From NCBI GenBank assembly GCA_012862575.1, contig BLSF01000024.1:250843-314842 (forward strand): DNA of 64,000 nt. Direction: 5' to 3'. Shown in pieces: positions 39,033 to 48,631 of this stretch. The notes beneath the pieces were generated by a model. The model was not told the DNA's origin and ran no database searches. It worked only from the letters and a program-made list of their open reading frames with translations. Origin of the DNA: Parietichytrium sp. I65-24A (taxonomy: Eukaryota > Sar > Bigyra > Thraustochytrida > Thraustochytriidae). The number at the start of each line of letters is the position of its first letter. Position 1 is the stretch's first letter. A program made the position numbers and the translations under genes.

Positions 39033-41768
39033 ATGAGTGCTCCGGAGCAGGCGGCAGAGCAGGCTCCTCCCGCGGCGGGCGAGTCGAGCGAAGCAGCTGG
39101 AGTTTCTGGAGTTTCTGCGAGTTGTGGCACTGGTGAGGAAGGAGATGGGTCTTTGGGCTCTGCGGACGCAGGGAAGGGGGGCGAGAACGAGGGACTGCGC
39201 GCTGTCCAATGCGTGTGCGGGACGGTGGTCGGCGTGCCACCGGAGATCACCGTGTTCCAGTGCGCGGTGTGTGGGCAGCTCATGACGATGCCCAAGCCAA
39301 TGACAGAGGAGGAGCGCAAGACTCAGGCGCGTAGAGCGCTGAATCGGTGGATGATCAGGGAGGCGGTGAGCAAGGAGCTGGACTTGTGGCTGGAAGGTAA
39401 GGAATCCTTTGGAAGCGAGTCCAACTCGCTTGTGGCAAGGTTTTATCGTAAACTCTGCGAGTTCCCGCTCTTTGACGCGAAGGATAGCGGCATTGACAAA
39501 GCTCTCTTGGAGTTTTTCATGTTCCTCCCCAAGCTGGAAGATAAGCTGGTCAAGATGGGAGACAGGAGATCGACCATTCGGTCCAGATTCATCAACTACA
39601 TCGCCGGTCCTATCTTTTACGCGTCGTGCGGAAGCGACTTGGAAGCCGAGGAAGAGGAGCTAGTTGCGCAAAAGGTGTCAGCGTCCCGTGGCGAATTGAA
39701 CGACATCTTCAAAACGGAACTCGTCGGACTCTTGCACGTTCTGGAGAAAGACGATGGAGCAGCGACCATTCTCGAAGCACTGGAGGCCTCGCACTCGATT
39801 GATGAGATCCCCGGCGCTTTTGGTAGGATGGCTCGGGCTCACATCGACTCATCCGTTGCCAACTTGGAACATTCGCTCGCAAAGCCGAAAAGCCGCTCCA
39901 AGATCAAGTCTCTGTATCACCTGACCCCACGACGAACAATTCTTAAACTAATGAGCATGCAGATGGGTGCCGGCCTCGCAAGCTCTGCCATCAGTCTCTT
40001 CATGATCAAGCCGTTCGGCCGACGCAGTTTGATGCAGCGTATGGCAGCTACGACCTTCGGAATAAACGACGCTGCTGCTGCTTCTAAATTTGCTGCAAAG
40101 GAAATTTCTCCAGAGGTCATGGCGCGTTGTCTAGCCTACATCAAATACGCGGATGGAGAGGACGAGTCAGGACTGCAGTACGCTCGGGAAGAGGACATCT
40201 TTGTCTTTTTAGAAAGCGAGGAACTTACTGAAAAGTGGGATTGTCCGCCAGTGCCAAAAGCGCAGGTCGATCTCCTGCGCCAAAAGTGCGCCGAGTTTAG
40301 CGCCGAGCAGCCGTCTAACTTTGACCAGTTTGCATTTTTGGAGAGCGAAGAGGAGCAGCCGGGCTCTCTTGACGAGTTGGACAGTTCCGACGATGACGTC
40401 GATAGCGAATTTGACGTTGCAGAAGGCGGCAGTGTCAAGATCAACTCAGGCAAGGAGTCTGCGGTGGAAGTTAACCCTCGACAAAAGTCCGTCTTCAGAA
40501 GGCTGCGAAGCGCGAGAGAGTCCATGAGCGAGGAGGACTACCATCCTCTCCACTACATCCGAATGTTTTGCCATGAAGAATCCCAGCGCCAAACTGGTGA
40601 ATTGATCGTGGAGCTCGTTGGAGACGAGACTTTGGAACGCTTCGTTCGCGTTTCTCTTCCAGTGATTCAGAAACACCTCATCAATAGCGTTTCTGCCAAA
40701 GGAAGCGGACTTATTCCACTCTTGGAGGGCCTTTTCACCGCATGGAAGGATATCCTTAAAGTTCACAAGGATAAGTCTTTGGACGAGCAAAAGAGGAAAG
40801 AAAAATTCAAGGCCATCATGTTTAGCGTGCACGACCTCTGCTTCACGCTCGTACACAATTTGGTGCGCGGTGACAAGGACAAAAAGTGGCACCAGCTCGT
40901 TTATTGGGTCCTGGATGCTTGGAACAGTGCAAGAGTAGACGTCGACACCGACAGTATGCTCGCGTCATTGTCAGCCGCTGACCGCGAGCTTATCGAGAGC
41001 GAGGCAGAGCTCCTACGGATACATCACGTCAGCAACTCCTCAAGACGGCCCGGCACCGATCGATTGCCTCCTCCTGCGGTGGATGCAAGCTGGAAGCTGG
41101 TTCACATTCTGCGCGAGCGCGTGATGAATGGTCTTTTTGTGAGCACCGACAATACTGTTGACGTGGAGTACAAGAATTTACCAAAGGGGCAGCTGCGCCC
41201 CAAACGATTTCTACCAAAGAGGTTACAGTCGTTCAATTTTGTGGAGAATGAGGAAAAAATGTTCATAACGCAGCTCGAGGTCATATTTGGTTACGAGGAC
41301 GATTCACATATGTCGCAGCGCGGCTATGAGCGGGTCCCAGTCGACTTCAACCTGGCAGGTAACACCAATTCATGGCTGTGGACTCGGAGATCTCTGGCAG
41401 ACCATGGGACAACTGCAGATGGCGACGAACTAGAGTGGATGAAACCAATTACTAGTATAGCCCTCGTGGACTGCGCAGAAGTTGGTTTGCAAAACACTTT
41501 GAGGGGCCAAGGATACAAGAAAGTGGCCAAATCTCTAAACAAGCGCAACATGTATCTGTGGTACCTTCGCAAAGAAAACGCCACCCCAATTCGCAATATC
41601 ACCGCGGTTCGTCTCGAGGACGATGACTCAAAGCAACGCCAAGCAGCGTTGGAAAAGTCTGGATACAAGATGGTGCATCCAATTTTGCGCTATTCAACTA
41701 GGAATTTCCTGGGGTTTTCCAGCAAGCAATCCATCTGCCTGTACGTGCGCATGCTTGACAATAAGTGA
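39033..41768 (+). CDS. zinc-ribbon / PX-associated-like / MABP protein
   Basis: 911 residues from ATG 39033. The frame is open to 38670, but that part only translates tandem repeats. A CxCG...CxxCG zinc ribbon lies at ~60-85. The region around ~295-345 (LKLMSMQMGAGLASSAIS then IKPFGRRSLMQRM) resembles DUF3818 of fungal PX-domain proteins; an acidic Ser/Asp stretch follows. The C-terminal ~105 residues repeat the pattern ITSIALVD...GYKKVAKSLNKRNMYLWY...PIRNIT, then GYKMVHPIL...IYLYV, which fits an MABP (MVB12-associated beta-prism) domain. Both parts point to a membrane-trafficking role on endosomes. No PX domain is visible. The MABP call is good, the others tentative. Confidence 0.8.
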   Translation: MSAPEQAAEQAPPAAGESSEAAGVSGVSASCGTGEEGDGSLGSADAGKGGENEGLRAVQCVCGTVVGVPPEITVFQCAVCGQLMTMPKPMTEEERKTQARRALNRWMIREAVSKELDLWLEGKESFGSESNSLVARFYRKLCEFPLFDAKDSGIDKALLEFFMFLPKLEDKLVKMGDRRSTIRSRFINYIAGPIFYASCGSDLEAEEEELVAQKVSASRGELNDIFKTELVGLLHVLEKDDGAATILEALEASHSIDEIPGAFGRMARAHIDSSVANLEHSLAKPKSRSKIKSLYHLTPRRTILKLMSMQMGAGLASSAISLFMIKPFGRRSLMQRMAATTFGINDAAAASKFAAKEISPEVMARCLAYIKYADGEDESGLQYAREEDIFVFLESEELTEKWDCPPVPKAQVDLLRQKCAEFSAEQPSNFDQFAFLESEEEQPGSLDELDSSDDDVDSEFDVAEGGSVKINSGKESAVEVNPRQKSVFRRLRSARESMSEEDYHPLHYIRMFCHEESQRQTGELIVELVGDETLERFVRVSLPVIQKHLINSVSAKGSGLIPLLEGLFTAWKDILKVHKDKSLDEQKRKEKFKAIMFSVHDLCFTLVHNLVRGDKDKKWHQLVYWVLDAWNSARVDVDTDSMLASLSAADRELIESEAELLRIHHVSNSSRRPGTDRLPPPAVDASWKLVHILRERVMNGLFVSTDNTVDVEYKNLPKGQLRPKRFLPKRLQSFNFVENEEKMFITQLEVIFGYEDDSHMSQRGYERVPVDFNLAGNTNSWLWTRRSLADHGTTADGDELEWMKPITSIALVDCAEVGLQNTLRGQGYKKVAKSLNKRNMYLWYLRKENATPIRNITAVRLEDDDSKQRQAALEKSGYKMVHPILRYSTRNFLGFSSKQSICLYVRMLDNK

Positions 41769-41943
41769 GCTTCCTAAAAGCTTTGAGGCGTATACCGCAC
41801 GTCTTTGGTGTGCCATTTTGAGGTCTTCTTTCTGCTAGGTTTGGACAATCCGCCAACGGGCAGTCGCGCCAAACAAAAAGTTATATGTTCCAAATGTTTA
41901 AGCATAGAGATTTTACAGTTTCACTTTGTTTTAGTCAAATCCG

Positions 41944-42982
41944 TCACGTCCTATTGGTGAGATCTGCAAGTTTCGCCCGGGGTTTCATGTTCCACTGTTT
42001 TGTTGCCGTTACCTCGAAGCCTGAGCTCTCCGTCGTTTGGGAAGAGTTTTTCATTGCAGCAAAGCCATTTCTCATCTGCATCGCCGCCACCATGGCAGTC
42101 TTCATCATGTACCTCCGCTGCAGTTTTAGTTTGTCATTCAAGTCTCGGATTTGCCTCTCATACCTCTCGTTCTCAGCCCGCAAAGTCTGATCTGGTTGTG
42201 CCTTTCTCAGTTCTGCAAGTTCTGCGGACATCGACTGCATGTCAGCCTCCAGTCTGCTGCACCTTTCCCTTTCCCTTTTCAATTCGTCCTTCATTGTGTT
42301 CATCTGCTCAGACATGACTTCTTCAGCAGCGTGTCTTTCCGCATCAGCTTGGAGCAGCGCGCGGCTTTGCTCCTCCGAGTGCCTGCAATGGTCAGCGTTT
42401 TCGTTTTCTGCGACCGCGAGCTTCTCTGCCAATTGATGCAGGCGGGCTGCATAATCGGTCTCCCGTGCATTTGCGTGAGCATTTTCCTGCTCAAGGACAT
42501 CGATTCTCGCTCTGAGGGTCACGTTCAGCTGTGCGCTCTTCTCAATCTGCTTTTGCTCCTGCTCTAGGCTCTGATTCAACAGTGCTTCGTCTCTAGCCAG
42601 ATCAAGCTCCGCCTGTCAAAAGCACGTCGTTAGAAACACCAGCCCTTCTCTCTCCGCGTGGACGCGCACTAATTCAAATCCACTCACCTGAAGCCGCTCG
42701 ATCGCTTCTACGTAGCACACCCGCTCGCTCTCCTGAAAGTCTTTCACTTCCGCCTACCTCACACACAAGATGAACCACGTTCACAATCAGAAGCCAGCTC
42801 TATCCACCTCGCCAACGCGCACTGACATGAAAACGCTCCAAGCAGAAAGCAGAAAGCAGAAGGCATACATGCGGTCCGTCATCTGCAGCAAAACTTACGT
42901 GAAAATCTCTCCAGTACCTCAGAGCCTCCTGAAAGTGCATCTCCGCCTCCCCCTTGCTGTTACTGCGCGATCCGACCTCCAT
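41944..42982 (-). CDS. coiled-coil protein, two introns
   Basis: Three exons: 42982-42899, 42753-42688 and 42612-41944. Introns are 145 bp (donor GTAAGT at 42898, acceptor GTAG at 42754) and 75 bp (donor GTGAGT at 42687, acceptor GACAG at 42613); both are phase 0. The product is 272 residues, beginning MEVGSRSNSKGEAEMHFQEA. Nearly the whole protein from ~15 to 215 is predicted coiled coil (heptads rich in Leu, Glu, Arg, Ala and Gln). A short Met/Ala-rich helix and a basic tail follow. No domain recognised; a structural or centrosomal/flagellar role is possible but not shown. Its 3' end lies 175 bp from that of the MABP gene. Confidence 0.78.
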
Positions 42983-43835
42983 CGCTCCCTTCCGCTCTCG
43001 CCTTTCCCCGCGTTCACCTCCCGTTCTCGCGCTCCAGCTCGTGCGCGCTTGCGTACTCGTCGACGTGGGAACCTGGAACCTGAAACCTGGAGCCTGAATC
43101 CTGAATCCTGAAACCTGGAACTTGAAAAATCTCACTTCCGGATTCAGGAACCGGGGTGATTTGTTCGCGGCGGTGTGGCGACGGGTACCCGTGCGCCGTA
43201 ACTCGCAGAATAACCCGCAAAACAGCCGATCCGAATTGCGCTCCCACAGATTCGGGTTGAGGACCTGGTCCGCCGCTGCGTGTGCTGAGAGGAACGAGCA
43301 CCTTTTGTTGCACTCTCATTTGCCTTGCTTCTTTCTTTCTGTCTGGATGGGATTGGTCGTTCAACTACTTAACCACCGGGTTCGACGATCGTTCGCGAAC
43401 ACGTGAACGATGAGTTGTTCTCCTCCGGCAATCCTACGGCGTCCTACCGCGGCTACTGAGTTGAGTGCGGATGAGTCTAGGACTCTGCGGAACGAAATTC
43501 GGGTGGAGGATGTGACGTGATGGGGGTCGCTGTGACGAGGATTTGAACGTGACAGAGACGCAATGGTGACGCGCGGTGCGGGCGAGCGCAACGACTGGCT
43601 GCGAATTTTTTTGGGTGGCTTACAATCGAGAGTGCTTTCGTGCATCGAGTGCATGCAAGTAGAAGCGCGAAACAGTGAGAGAGCAAAGAGCAGAGAGCAA
43701 GGAGCAGAGAGGTGTACAAGAGAAAGAGAACGGCGCACAAGGACAAGGGATACGAGCTGCTTGTGAGTGAGTTGTTTCCCAGTGCGGCAGTGTGGCAGTG
43801 CGGCAGTGTGTCAGAGCGAGCGGGACGTTGCGAAG
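42983..43835. other. divergent intergenic region (coiled-coil protein / Brx1)
   Basis: 853 bp. CCTGAAACCTGGAA-type repeats at 43066-43126 on the coiled-coil side, and GCAGTGTGGCAGTGCG repeats at 43781-43812 just before Brx1. Confidence 0.5.
43066..43126. repeat. imperfect CCTGGAA/CCTGAAT tandem repeat
   Basis: About eight 7-bp units 84-144 bp upstream of the coiled-coil gene ATG. Confidence 0.85.
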
Positions 43836-44918
43836 ATGAAGCGAAAGTTGACCAAGGCAACGGAGTTGGAGAAGCGCCGCAAGGAGCGCGAGGAGGAGGC
43901 CGAGCACGGTAACTCGGAGGAGCTGGAAATGGACGGCGCGTCTTCCGAGGATGACTCCTCTGGAGCCTCTGTCTCGGACGAGTCCGAGGGGGACTTTGAC
44001 GGACCGGATTTGGAGGCCAAGCGCAAGGTGAAGGGCGTGCTCTCTGCCAAAGATGCTGAGATTATGAAGGCGAGAAACGCCGAGGAGGAAGCCATCGCGA
44101 ACGTGGTACCGTACAGAAACAAGCAAAGAGTGCTGATCTTTTGCTCGCGGGGCGTCACGTCTCGGTTCCGCCATCTCATGGAGGACATGCGATCTCTCCT
44201 GCCTCACAACCGCAAGGACGTCAAGCACGACACTAAGAAGAACCTGGTGGAGATCAACGAACTCTGCGAGATGAAGGCTTGCAACTCTTGTATGTTTTTT
44301 GAAGCGCGCAAGAGCAAGGACTTGTACATGTGGCTCAGCAAAACACCGAACGGTCCTTCGGTGAAATTTCTCGTTCTTAACATACACACCATGGACGAGC
44401 TGCGCTTGAGCGGAAATTGCCTTAAAGGCTCTCGACCTCTCCTTTCCTTCAGCCAGGCCTTTGAGACAACTCCTTCGCTCCAACTGATTAAGGAGATGTT
44501 CACGCAAATTTTCGGAACCCCACGTGGCCATCCAAAGTCAAAACCTTTTGTGGATCACGTGATGACTTTCACCATGTTAGACGGCAAGATCTGGTTCAGG
44601 CACTTTCAGATCGTTGATTCGACTCATGATCCTCAGGAAATCAAGCGCGCCCTCAAAAACGGCGAGGAGACTGTCAAATTGGTCGAGATCGGGCCTCGGT
44701 TTGTGTTGGAGCTCATCAAGATCTTTGACGGAAGCTTCAACGGGCGGACTCTTGTAGAAAACCCGGACTTTGTTACCCCAAATACCGTCCGCCACGACAG
44801 AAAGCAGGCAAAGGGCGACAACTATGTGGAGCGCACCATGTCGAAGCGCGCACGCCTTGCGCGCAGCGAAAAGAATGTTCTTCCAACCAACCCACTTCGC
44901 GACGTGTTCAAAGACTAA
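43836..44918 (+). CDS. BRX1: ribosome biogenesis protein Brx1 (Brix domain)
   Basis: 360 residues from ATG 43836; an earlier ATG in frame (43767) lies before the tandem repeat. Brx1 is a nucleolar factor needed for 60S subunit maturation. The acidic N-terminus (~25-60) is followed by a complete Brix domain: RVLIFCSRGVTSRFRHLMEDMRSLLPH, MFFEARKSKDLYMWLSK, PNGPSVKFLVLN, FGTPRGHPKSKPFVDHVMTF, IWFRHFQI and IGPRFVLELIKIFDGSF are all in order (each is a family block). The basic C-terminus is usual. Length and motifs are normal. Confidence 0.96.
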   Translation: MKRKLTKATELEKRRKEREEEAEHGNSEELEMDGASSEDDSSGASVSDESEGDFDGPDLEAKRKVKGVLSAKDAEIMKARNAEEEAIANVVPYRNKQRVLIFCSRGVTSRFRHLMEDMRSLLPHNRKDVKHDTKKNLVEINELCEMKACNSCMFFEARKSKDLYMWLSKTPNGPSVKFLVLNIHTMDELRLSGNCLKGSRPLLSFSQAFETTPSLQLIKEMFTQIFGTPRGHPKSKPFVDHVMTFTMLDGKIWFRHFQIVDSTHDPQEIKRALKNGEETVKLVEIGPRFVLELIKIFDGSFNGRTLVENPDFVTPNTVRHDRKQAKGDNYVERTMSKRARLARSEKNVLPTNPLRDVFKD

Positions 44919-45196
44919 ATATATTAACTTTTACAAATCATGAAATCATCTCTTCCGTTTCGCAGCTCATTTGAAGGCGTTGTAAATTCGCCAGATTGGG
45001 GATTTTAAGAGGCAAAAAGGTGGGTGCATGGCTCGATGCGCATAAAGTATCTGCACACGTGAAACCCGACAAGTAGTAGTAATATACTTGAACGAAGTTT
45101 TATTTACCTTTGGCGCAGGGTTGTGCACAGCAAACACAATATCCGATCCAGATTTGAAAGTCTTTCATTTGAGCTCGAAATTCAAATACCTTTAAC

Positions 45197-46183
45197 TTAC
45201 ATTGCGTGGACTTCGACGGTGCTATCATAATTTATGGTCGGGATGACGGCCTGGATGAACTTAAGAAACAAGAAGATGTACTGGCGTGGCTCAACAGTCT
45301 TTCCGCCCTCGGTGAGGAGAGAGACAATCTTCTTCATTACATCCGCGTGACGACAAGGGTGAATGGAAGCATACATTGCGCCACCAGCTAGGTGTGGATG
45401 CGGCTCAATGGTCACGGTCTTATTGGCGTAATCCCGGATAATGTCTTCCATGACCTGTTCTCCAGTCAAAGGCTGCCGCTGCTCGTCATACCCGTAGAGC
45501 CAGACGCGAGGCGTTTGGTAATACTTGTCATAGGTGATACTTACGTCGTACGTGCGCATTTTCACCACGTCTTCGTCTTGAGCCTCCCCAGCTTTTGCTG
45601 CTGTCGTCCCAGTTTCGTCCTCCAGGTCGGCCTCTGCGAACTCGTCAACGTCGATGAACCCATCTTCGTTCTCCTCCGCAGGCTTGGCAGGGGCGGGTGC
45701 GGGTGCGGGAGCCGGAGCAGGCACGCTGTCCAGAGCCTTCGCCATCGAGTTGAGATCCAGCGCGGCTTCGTCGTCATCCTCGCCTTCGCCTTCCGCCGCG
45801 CCTTTCCCTGAAGCGCCCTTGCCTGCGCCGATGCCCAGTACCGAGTTCTGCGTGGCGAGCCAACCGTCTCCCTCCGCGCCGTCCGCACCTTCCACCTCCA
45901 CCTCGTCGCTGTAGCTTTCCTCGAGCGACCTGACTCTGTGCTCGCAGGGGACCCCCTTGGTAATGAGGAACTGCTTGTCTTCAGGGAGGTGCGCGCGCCG
46001 CTTGCCGGGGTCGCCACTGTCCCACTTCCACGTGGGACACATTCGCACCAGCTGGTCGCCAGCCGCTACAAACTCCTCCGGCGTGAGCACCCCACGCTCC
46101 AAGAACGCGGACGTCTGCAACACCGGCGTCACGTACTCGCCCACCGCGTGCGCCACGTTATGTATCTTGTGCAAGAAGCTCAT
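45197..46183 (-). CDS. ATG3: autophagy E2-like enzyme Atg3
   Basis: 328 residues. Atg3 transfers Atg8 to phosphatidylethanolamine on growing autophagosomes. Seen: N-terminal amphipathic helix (FLHKIHNVAHAVGEYV), FVAAGDQLVRMCPTWKW, the RRAHLPEDKQFLITKGVPC segment, an acidic flexible region with an Ala-Pro repeat (~155-168), then RTYDVSITYDKYYQTPRVWL, and the catalytic HPC with Cys277. The protein ends shortly after FLKFIQAVIPTINYD, as in other Atg3. The stop codon sits inside an ATGTAAGT string that looks like a splice donor, but the family normally ends here, so no intron is proposed. The 3' end lies 278 bp from that of Brx1. Confidence 0.96.
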   Translation of the reverse strand: MSFLHKIHNVAHAVGEYVTPVLQTSAFLERGVLTPEEFVAAGDQLVRMCPTWKWDSGDPGKRRAHLPEDKQFLITKGVPCEHRVRSLEESYSDEVEVEGADGAEGDGWLATQNSVLGIGAGKGASGKGAAEGEGEDDDEAALDLNSMAKALDSVPAPAPAPAPAPAKPAEENEDGFIDVDEFAEADLEDETGTTAAKAGEAQDEDVVKMRTYDVSITYDKYYQTPRVWLYGYDEQRQPLTGEQVMEDIIRDYANKTVTIEPHPHLAGGAMYASIHPCRHADVMKKIVSLLTEGGKTVEPRQYIFLFLKFIQAVIPTINYDSTVEVHAM

Positions 46184-46372
46184 CCTCCTTCTCGCGCCGT
46201 CTGCTCCTTCTGGAAAAACACTCCTTCCCTCTCTCTCTCTGCGGGTCTATCCAAGCCTCTGCGTCTCGGTCGCGCCACTCCCTCACAGCTTCCCTTGTGA
46301 CCTAGTCCTTGTCTCCTTGTCTCCTCGTCTGTGCACTAGTTCTGCAGAGGCGGCGCTTCAGTCGCCGTCAGT

Positions 46373-46427
46373 CAAATTCAAATTCAAATTGCCAATTGCC
46401 AATTGCCAATTGCTAATTGGTAATTGC
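46373..46427. repeat. AATTGCC / CAATTG tandem repeat
   Basis: Repeated AATTCAA and AATTGCC units; the 6-bp palindrome CAATTG recurs at 7-bp spacing. Confidence 0.85.
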
Positions 46428-46453
46428 TGAGCTCAAAGTGCCACGCGGTCCCT

Positions 46454-46541
46454 CTCACTCTTCACTCTTCACTCTTCACTCCTCACTCTTCACTCTTCAC
46501 TCCTCACTCTTCACTCTTCACTCTTCGCTCTTCGCTCTTCG
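46454..46541. repeat. (CTCTTCA)n 7-bp tandem repeat
   Basis: About twelve 7-bp units (CTCTTCA with CTCCTCA and CTCTTCG variants), ~270-360 bp upstream of Atg3. Confidence 0.92.
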
Positions 46542-47276
46542 TTCGCTGCTCTGTCGTCTGCACAAAGACACAACTCAAAACTCGGAGCCGCGACTGTCGC
46601 GACTGGAACGTTCTCAACTTATGGTACTTTAGCTAGAATATATAGCAGTCTGCTACCGTATTGATAGTGGTGCTCATACTCGTACTATCTAGATAGCTAG
46701 GTCTACGTAGTGGGTAGGATGGAGTAGGTAGCGGATAGTAGGCAAGCTTCGGTTTTGAAGTAAGCCTCCTGATAGATGATGATGATAGATGGATAAATGG
46801 ATAGATGGGGGAGTACTCTAGCACTCGGCGATGTAATTCTTCAGGACTTTTCAGAGAAGGAAAAGACTACGGCTTACTCTAGCAGCGTGTAACAATTGTG
46901 CATTGACTGTGAGTGCTAAAGTTCTTACTGCTTATCCATCTTATATAGGCTCTAGATAGGGATACTGATAGCCCCCAGATCATAGTCTTCCCGAGTAGCT
47001 CTCCTCAAGCGAGATTGGTACTATCCTGTCCTTCAATCTAAAATCTAACTGGATATTTCGGAAAATGGCACGCAAAGGAAACGCTAGCTGTTACTACTAG
47101 TCCCTCTAGAGTGGAGTGCAAACTGACCAAATGCGTTACCGGTACTGAGACGGTCACAGCGAACGGTACTCGAGTACCGGGTACACCCATCTTCAGCTCA
47201 GATCTTTGGGTCCTTATCCGGCAGCCTAATCGACGAATAGGATAAGACTTCGATATACAGTGCAGGGATACGCAAA

Positions 47277-47331
47277 AGAAAGAAAGAAAGAAAGAAAGAA
47301 AGAAGGAAGGAAAGAAAGAAAGGAGAGAGGG
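47277..47331. repeat. (GAAA)n microsatellite
   Basis: GAAA tetranucleotides with GGAA variants, ending about 80 bp before the hydrolase ATG. Confidence 0.9.
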
Positions 47332-47410
47332 GAGAGGCAGGAAGAGATACCAAGTTTGGCGAAATAATCGGTCGCGGTGTCCTGAGACACGACGGAGTCT
47401 GAGCGCTTTG

Positions 47411-48451
47411 ATGGAAGAGGACTACGTCCTGGTTGATAGCAACCCAATGGCGTCAATGTCAGCAGTGGCCGGCCTAGCAGGTCCAGGCGCAGAGACGACT
47501 TTGGAGGAGTTGATCGGAGACATGAGTCACCTGCAGGTGCGCCAGGGCACCGTGGAGGTGAGAAAACGGGGCATCAAGTACTGGCTGTACTCCAATCCGG
47601 CTGTGGAAGAACGGAGCACTGTCGTGGCACTGCATGGCGGGCCGTCATTTTGCCACAATTACCTCAAACCCATCATCTTGCTCGCAGACATGGGGTACCC
47701 AGTCGTGCTGTACGACCAATGTGGATGCGGGGAGTCCAGGAATGGCGTGAATGATCCCCGCAATTCTGCGGACGAATATCTTCTCACCGTAGAGTACTAT
47801 GTGGAGGAATTGCATGAAATGGTCAAATCCCTCAAGCTGTCCAAGTACTACGTGTACGGCAGCTCGTGGGGCTCCATGCTCGCGCAAGAATTTGCTCTCA
47901 CATTCCCCGATGGACTTCTCGGGCTTATCCTTGACGGTACGTTTGCCGACGCAAATGTCTATATCGAGACCCAGTGGCGGGACCGACTGGCGACCATGCC
48001 GACGTACACCGAAAAACTCCTAAAGAAGCTCACCAAGAATGAAGACTACGAGCACCCAGCTTATGTAGCCATAGATGACACCTTGTCTTGCCATTTTACG
48101 TGCAGGCTCGTCCCGCCACCAACCTGCATGGCTGAGAGCAATGCAGGCCAAAATAAATTCATTTATACACTGATGCAAGGCGCGAGTGAGTTTTGCACGG
48201 GTGGGGTACTCAAGAACTGGAGCACCGTTAGCAGACTTCCCGCACTGAAGGTCCCCACCTTGGTCGTGTGCGGAGAATATGACACGATGACAGTCCAAGC
48301 AAGTCAACAAGTCGTTGACCTAATACCCACGGCATGGCCGCTTGTAGTTATTAAGCGAGCCTCGCATTGCAAGCTGCTTGAGGAGCCTCAAACATGCTGC
48401 GCAGAATTCTATAAATTCCTAAATACGTGTGACCAGACCCGCACGATGTAA
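47411..48451 (+). CDS. proline-iminopeptidase-like alpha/beta hydrolase (S33)
   Basis: 346 residues from ATG 47411. Seen in order: VALHGGP (oxyanion-hole HGGP), VVLYDQCGCGES, the nucleophile elbow YGSSWGSM (Ser152 before Trp, as in GGSWGS of the family), LILDGTF, then VPTLVVCGEYDTMT with the catalytic Asp, and a late RASHCKLLEEP with the catalytic His. S33 peptidases release N-terminal proline or other residues from peptides; relatives include hydrolases acting on other amides. The ~40-residue N-terminal extension is Met/Ala/Gly-rich without a clear targeting signal, so it is probably cytosolic. The first Gly of the usual GGSWG is kept and the second is Ser. The substrate is not certain. Confidence 0.88.
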   Translation: MEEDYVLVDSNPMASMSAVAGLAGPGAETTLEELIGDMSHLQVRQGTVEVRKRGIKYWLYSNPAVEERSTVVALHGGPSFCHNYLKPIILLADMGYPVVLYDQCGCGESRNGVNDPRNSADEYLLTVEYYVEELHEMVKSLKLSKYYVYGSSWGSMLAQEFALTFPDGLLGLILDGTFADANVYIETQWRDRLATMPTYTEKLLKKLTKNEDYEHPAYVAIDDTLSCHFTCRLVPPPTCMAESNAGQNKFIYTLMQGASEFCTGGVLKNWSTVSRLPALKVPTLVVCGEYDTMTVQASQQVVDLIPTAWPLVVIKRASHCKLLEEPQTCCAEFYKFLNTCDQTRTM

Positions 48452-48631
48452 TTCCGGGCGATGCTAACGTGGTGCGAAGCTCACTCGATGATGTGATGGA
48501 ACACCTTATCTCGGCTAATAATTTACACGTTCATTCTTTTACTTATTCTATAGCCGTCAGATTCGGAGACGACAAAATGTCTCACGGGACATTTTGCTGC
48601 CATACCTTAGCATCCGAATTCCGTACGGAAT

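Larger units (their letters stand above)
46184..47410. other. divergent intergenic region (Atg3 / hydrolase)
   Basis: 1227 bp. Repeats near the Atg3 side (CAATTG and CTCTTCA blocks), AT-rich middle with CTAGATAGCTAG at ~46688, a 16-bp perfect palindrome centred on CTCGAG (47164-47179) and a GAAA microsatellite before the hydrolase. No gene supported. Confidence 0.55.

Noticed and set aside
45190-45200. GTAAGT at the Atg3 stop as a splice donor
   Set aside because: Atg3 proteins normally end at this point, so an extra exon is unnecessary.
46454-46541. CTCTTCA array as a CRISPR-like repeat
   Set aside because: Simple 7-bp tandem repeat with no spacers, in a eukaryotic genome.
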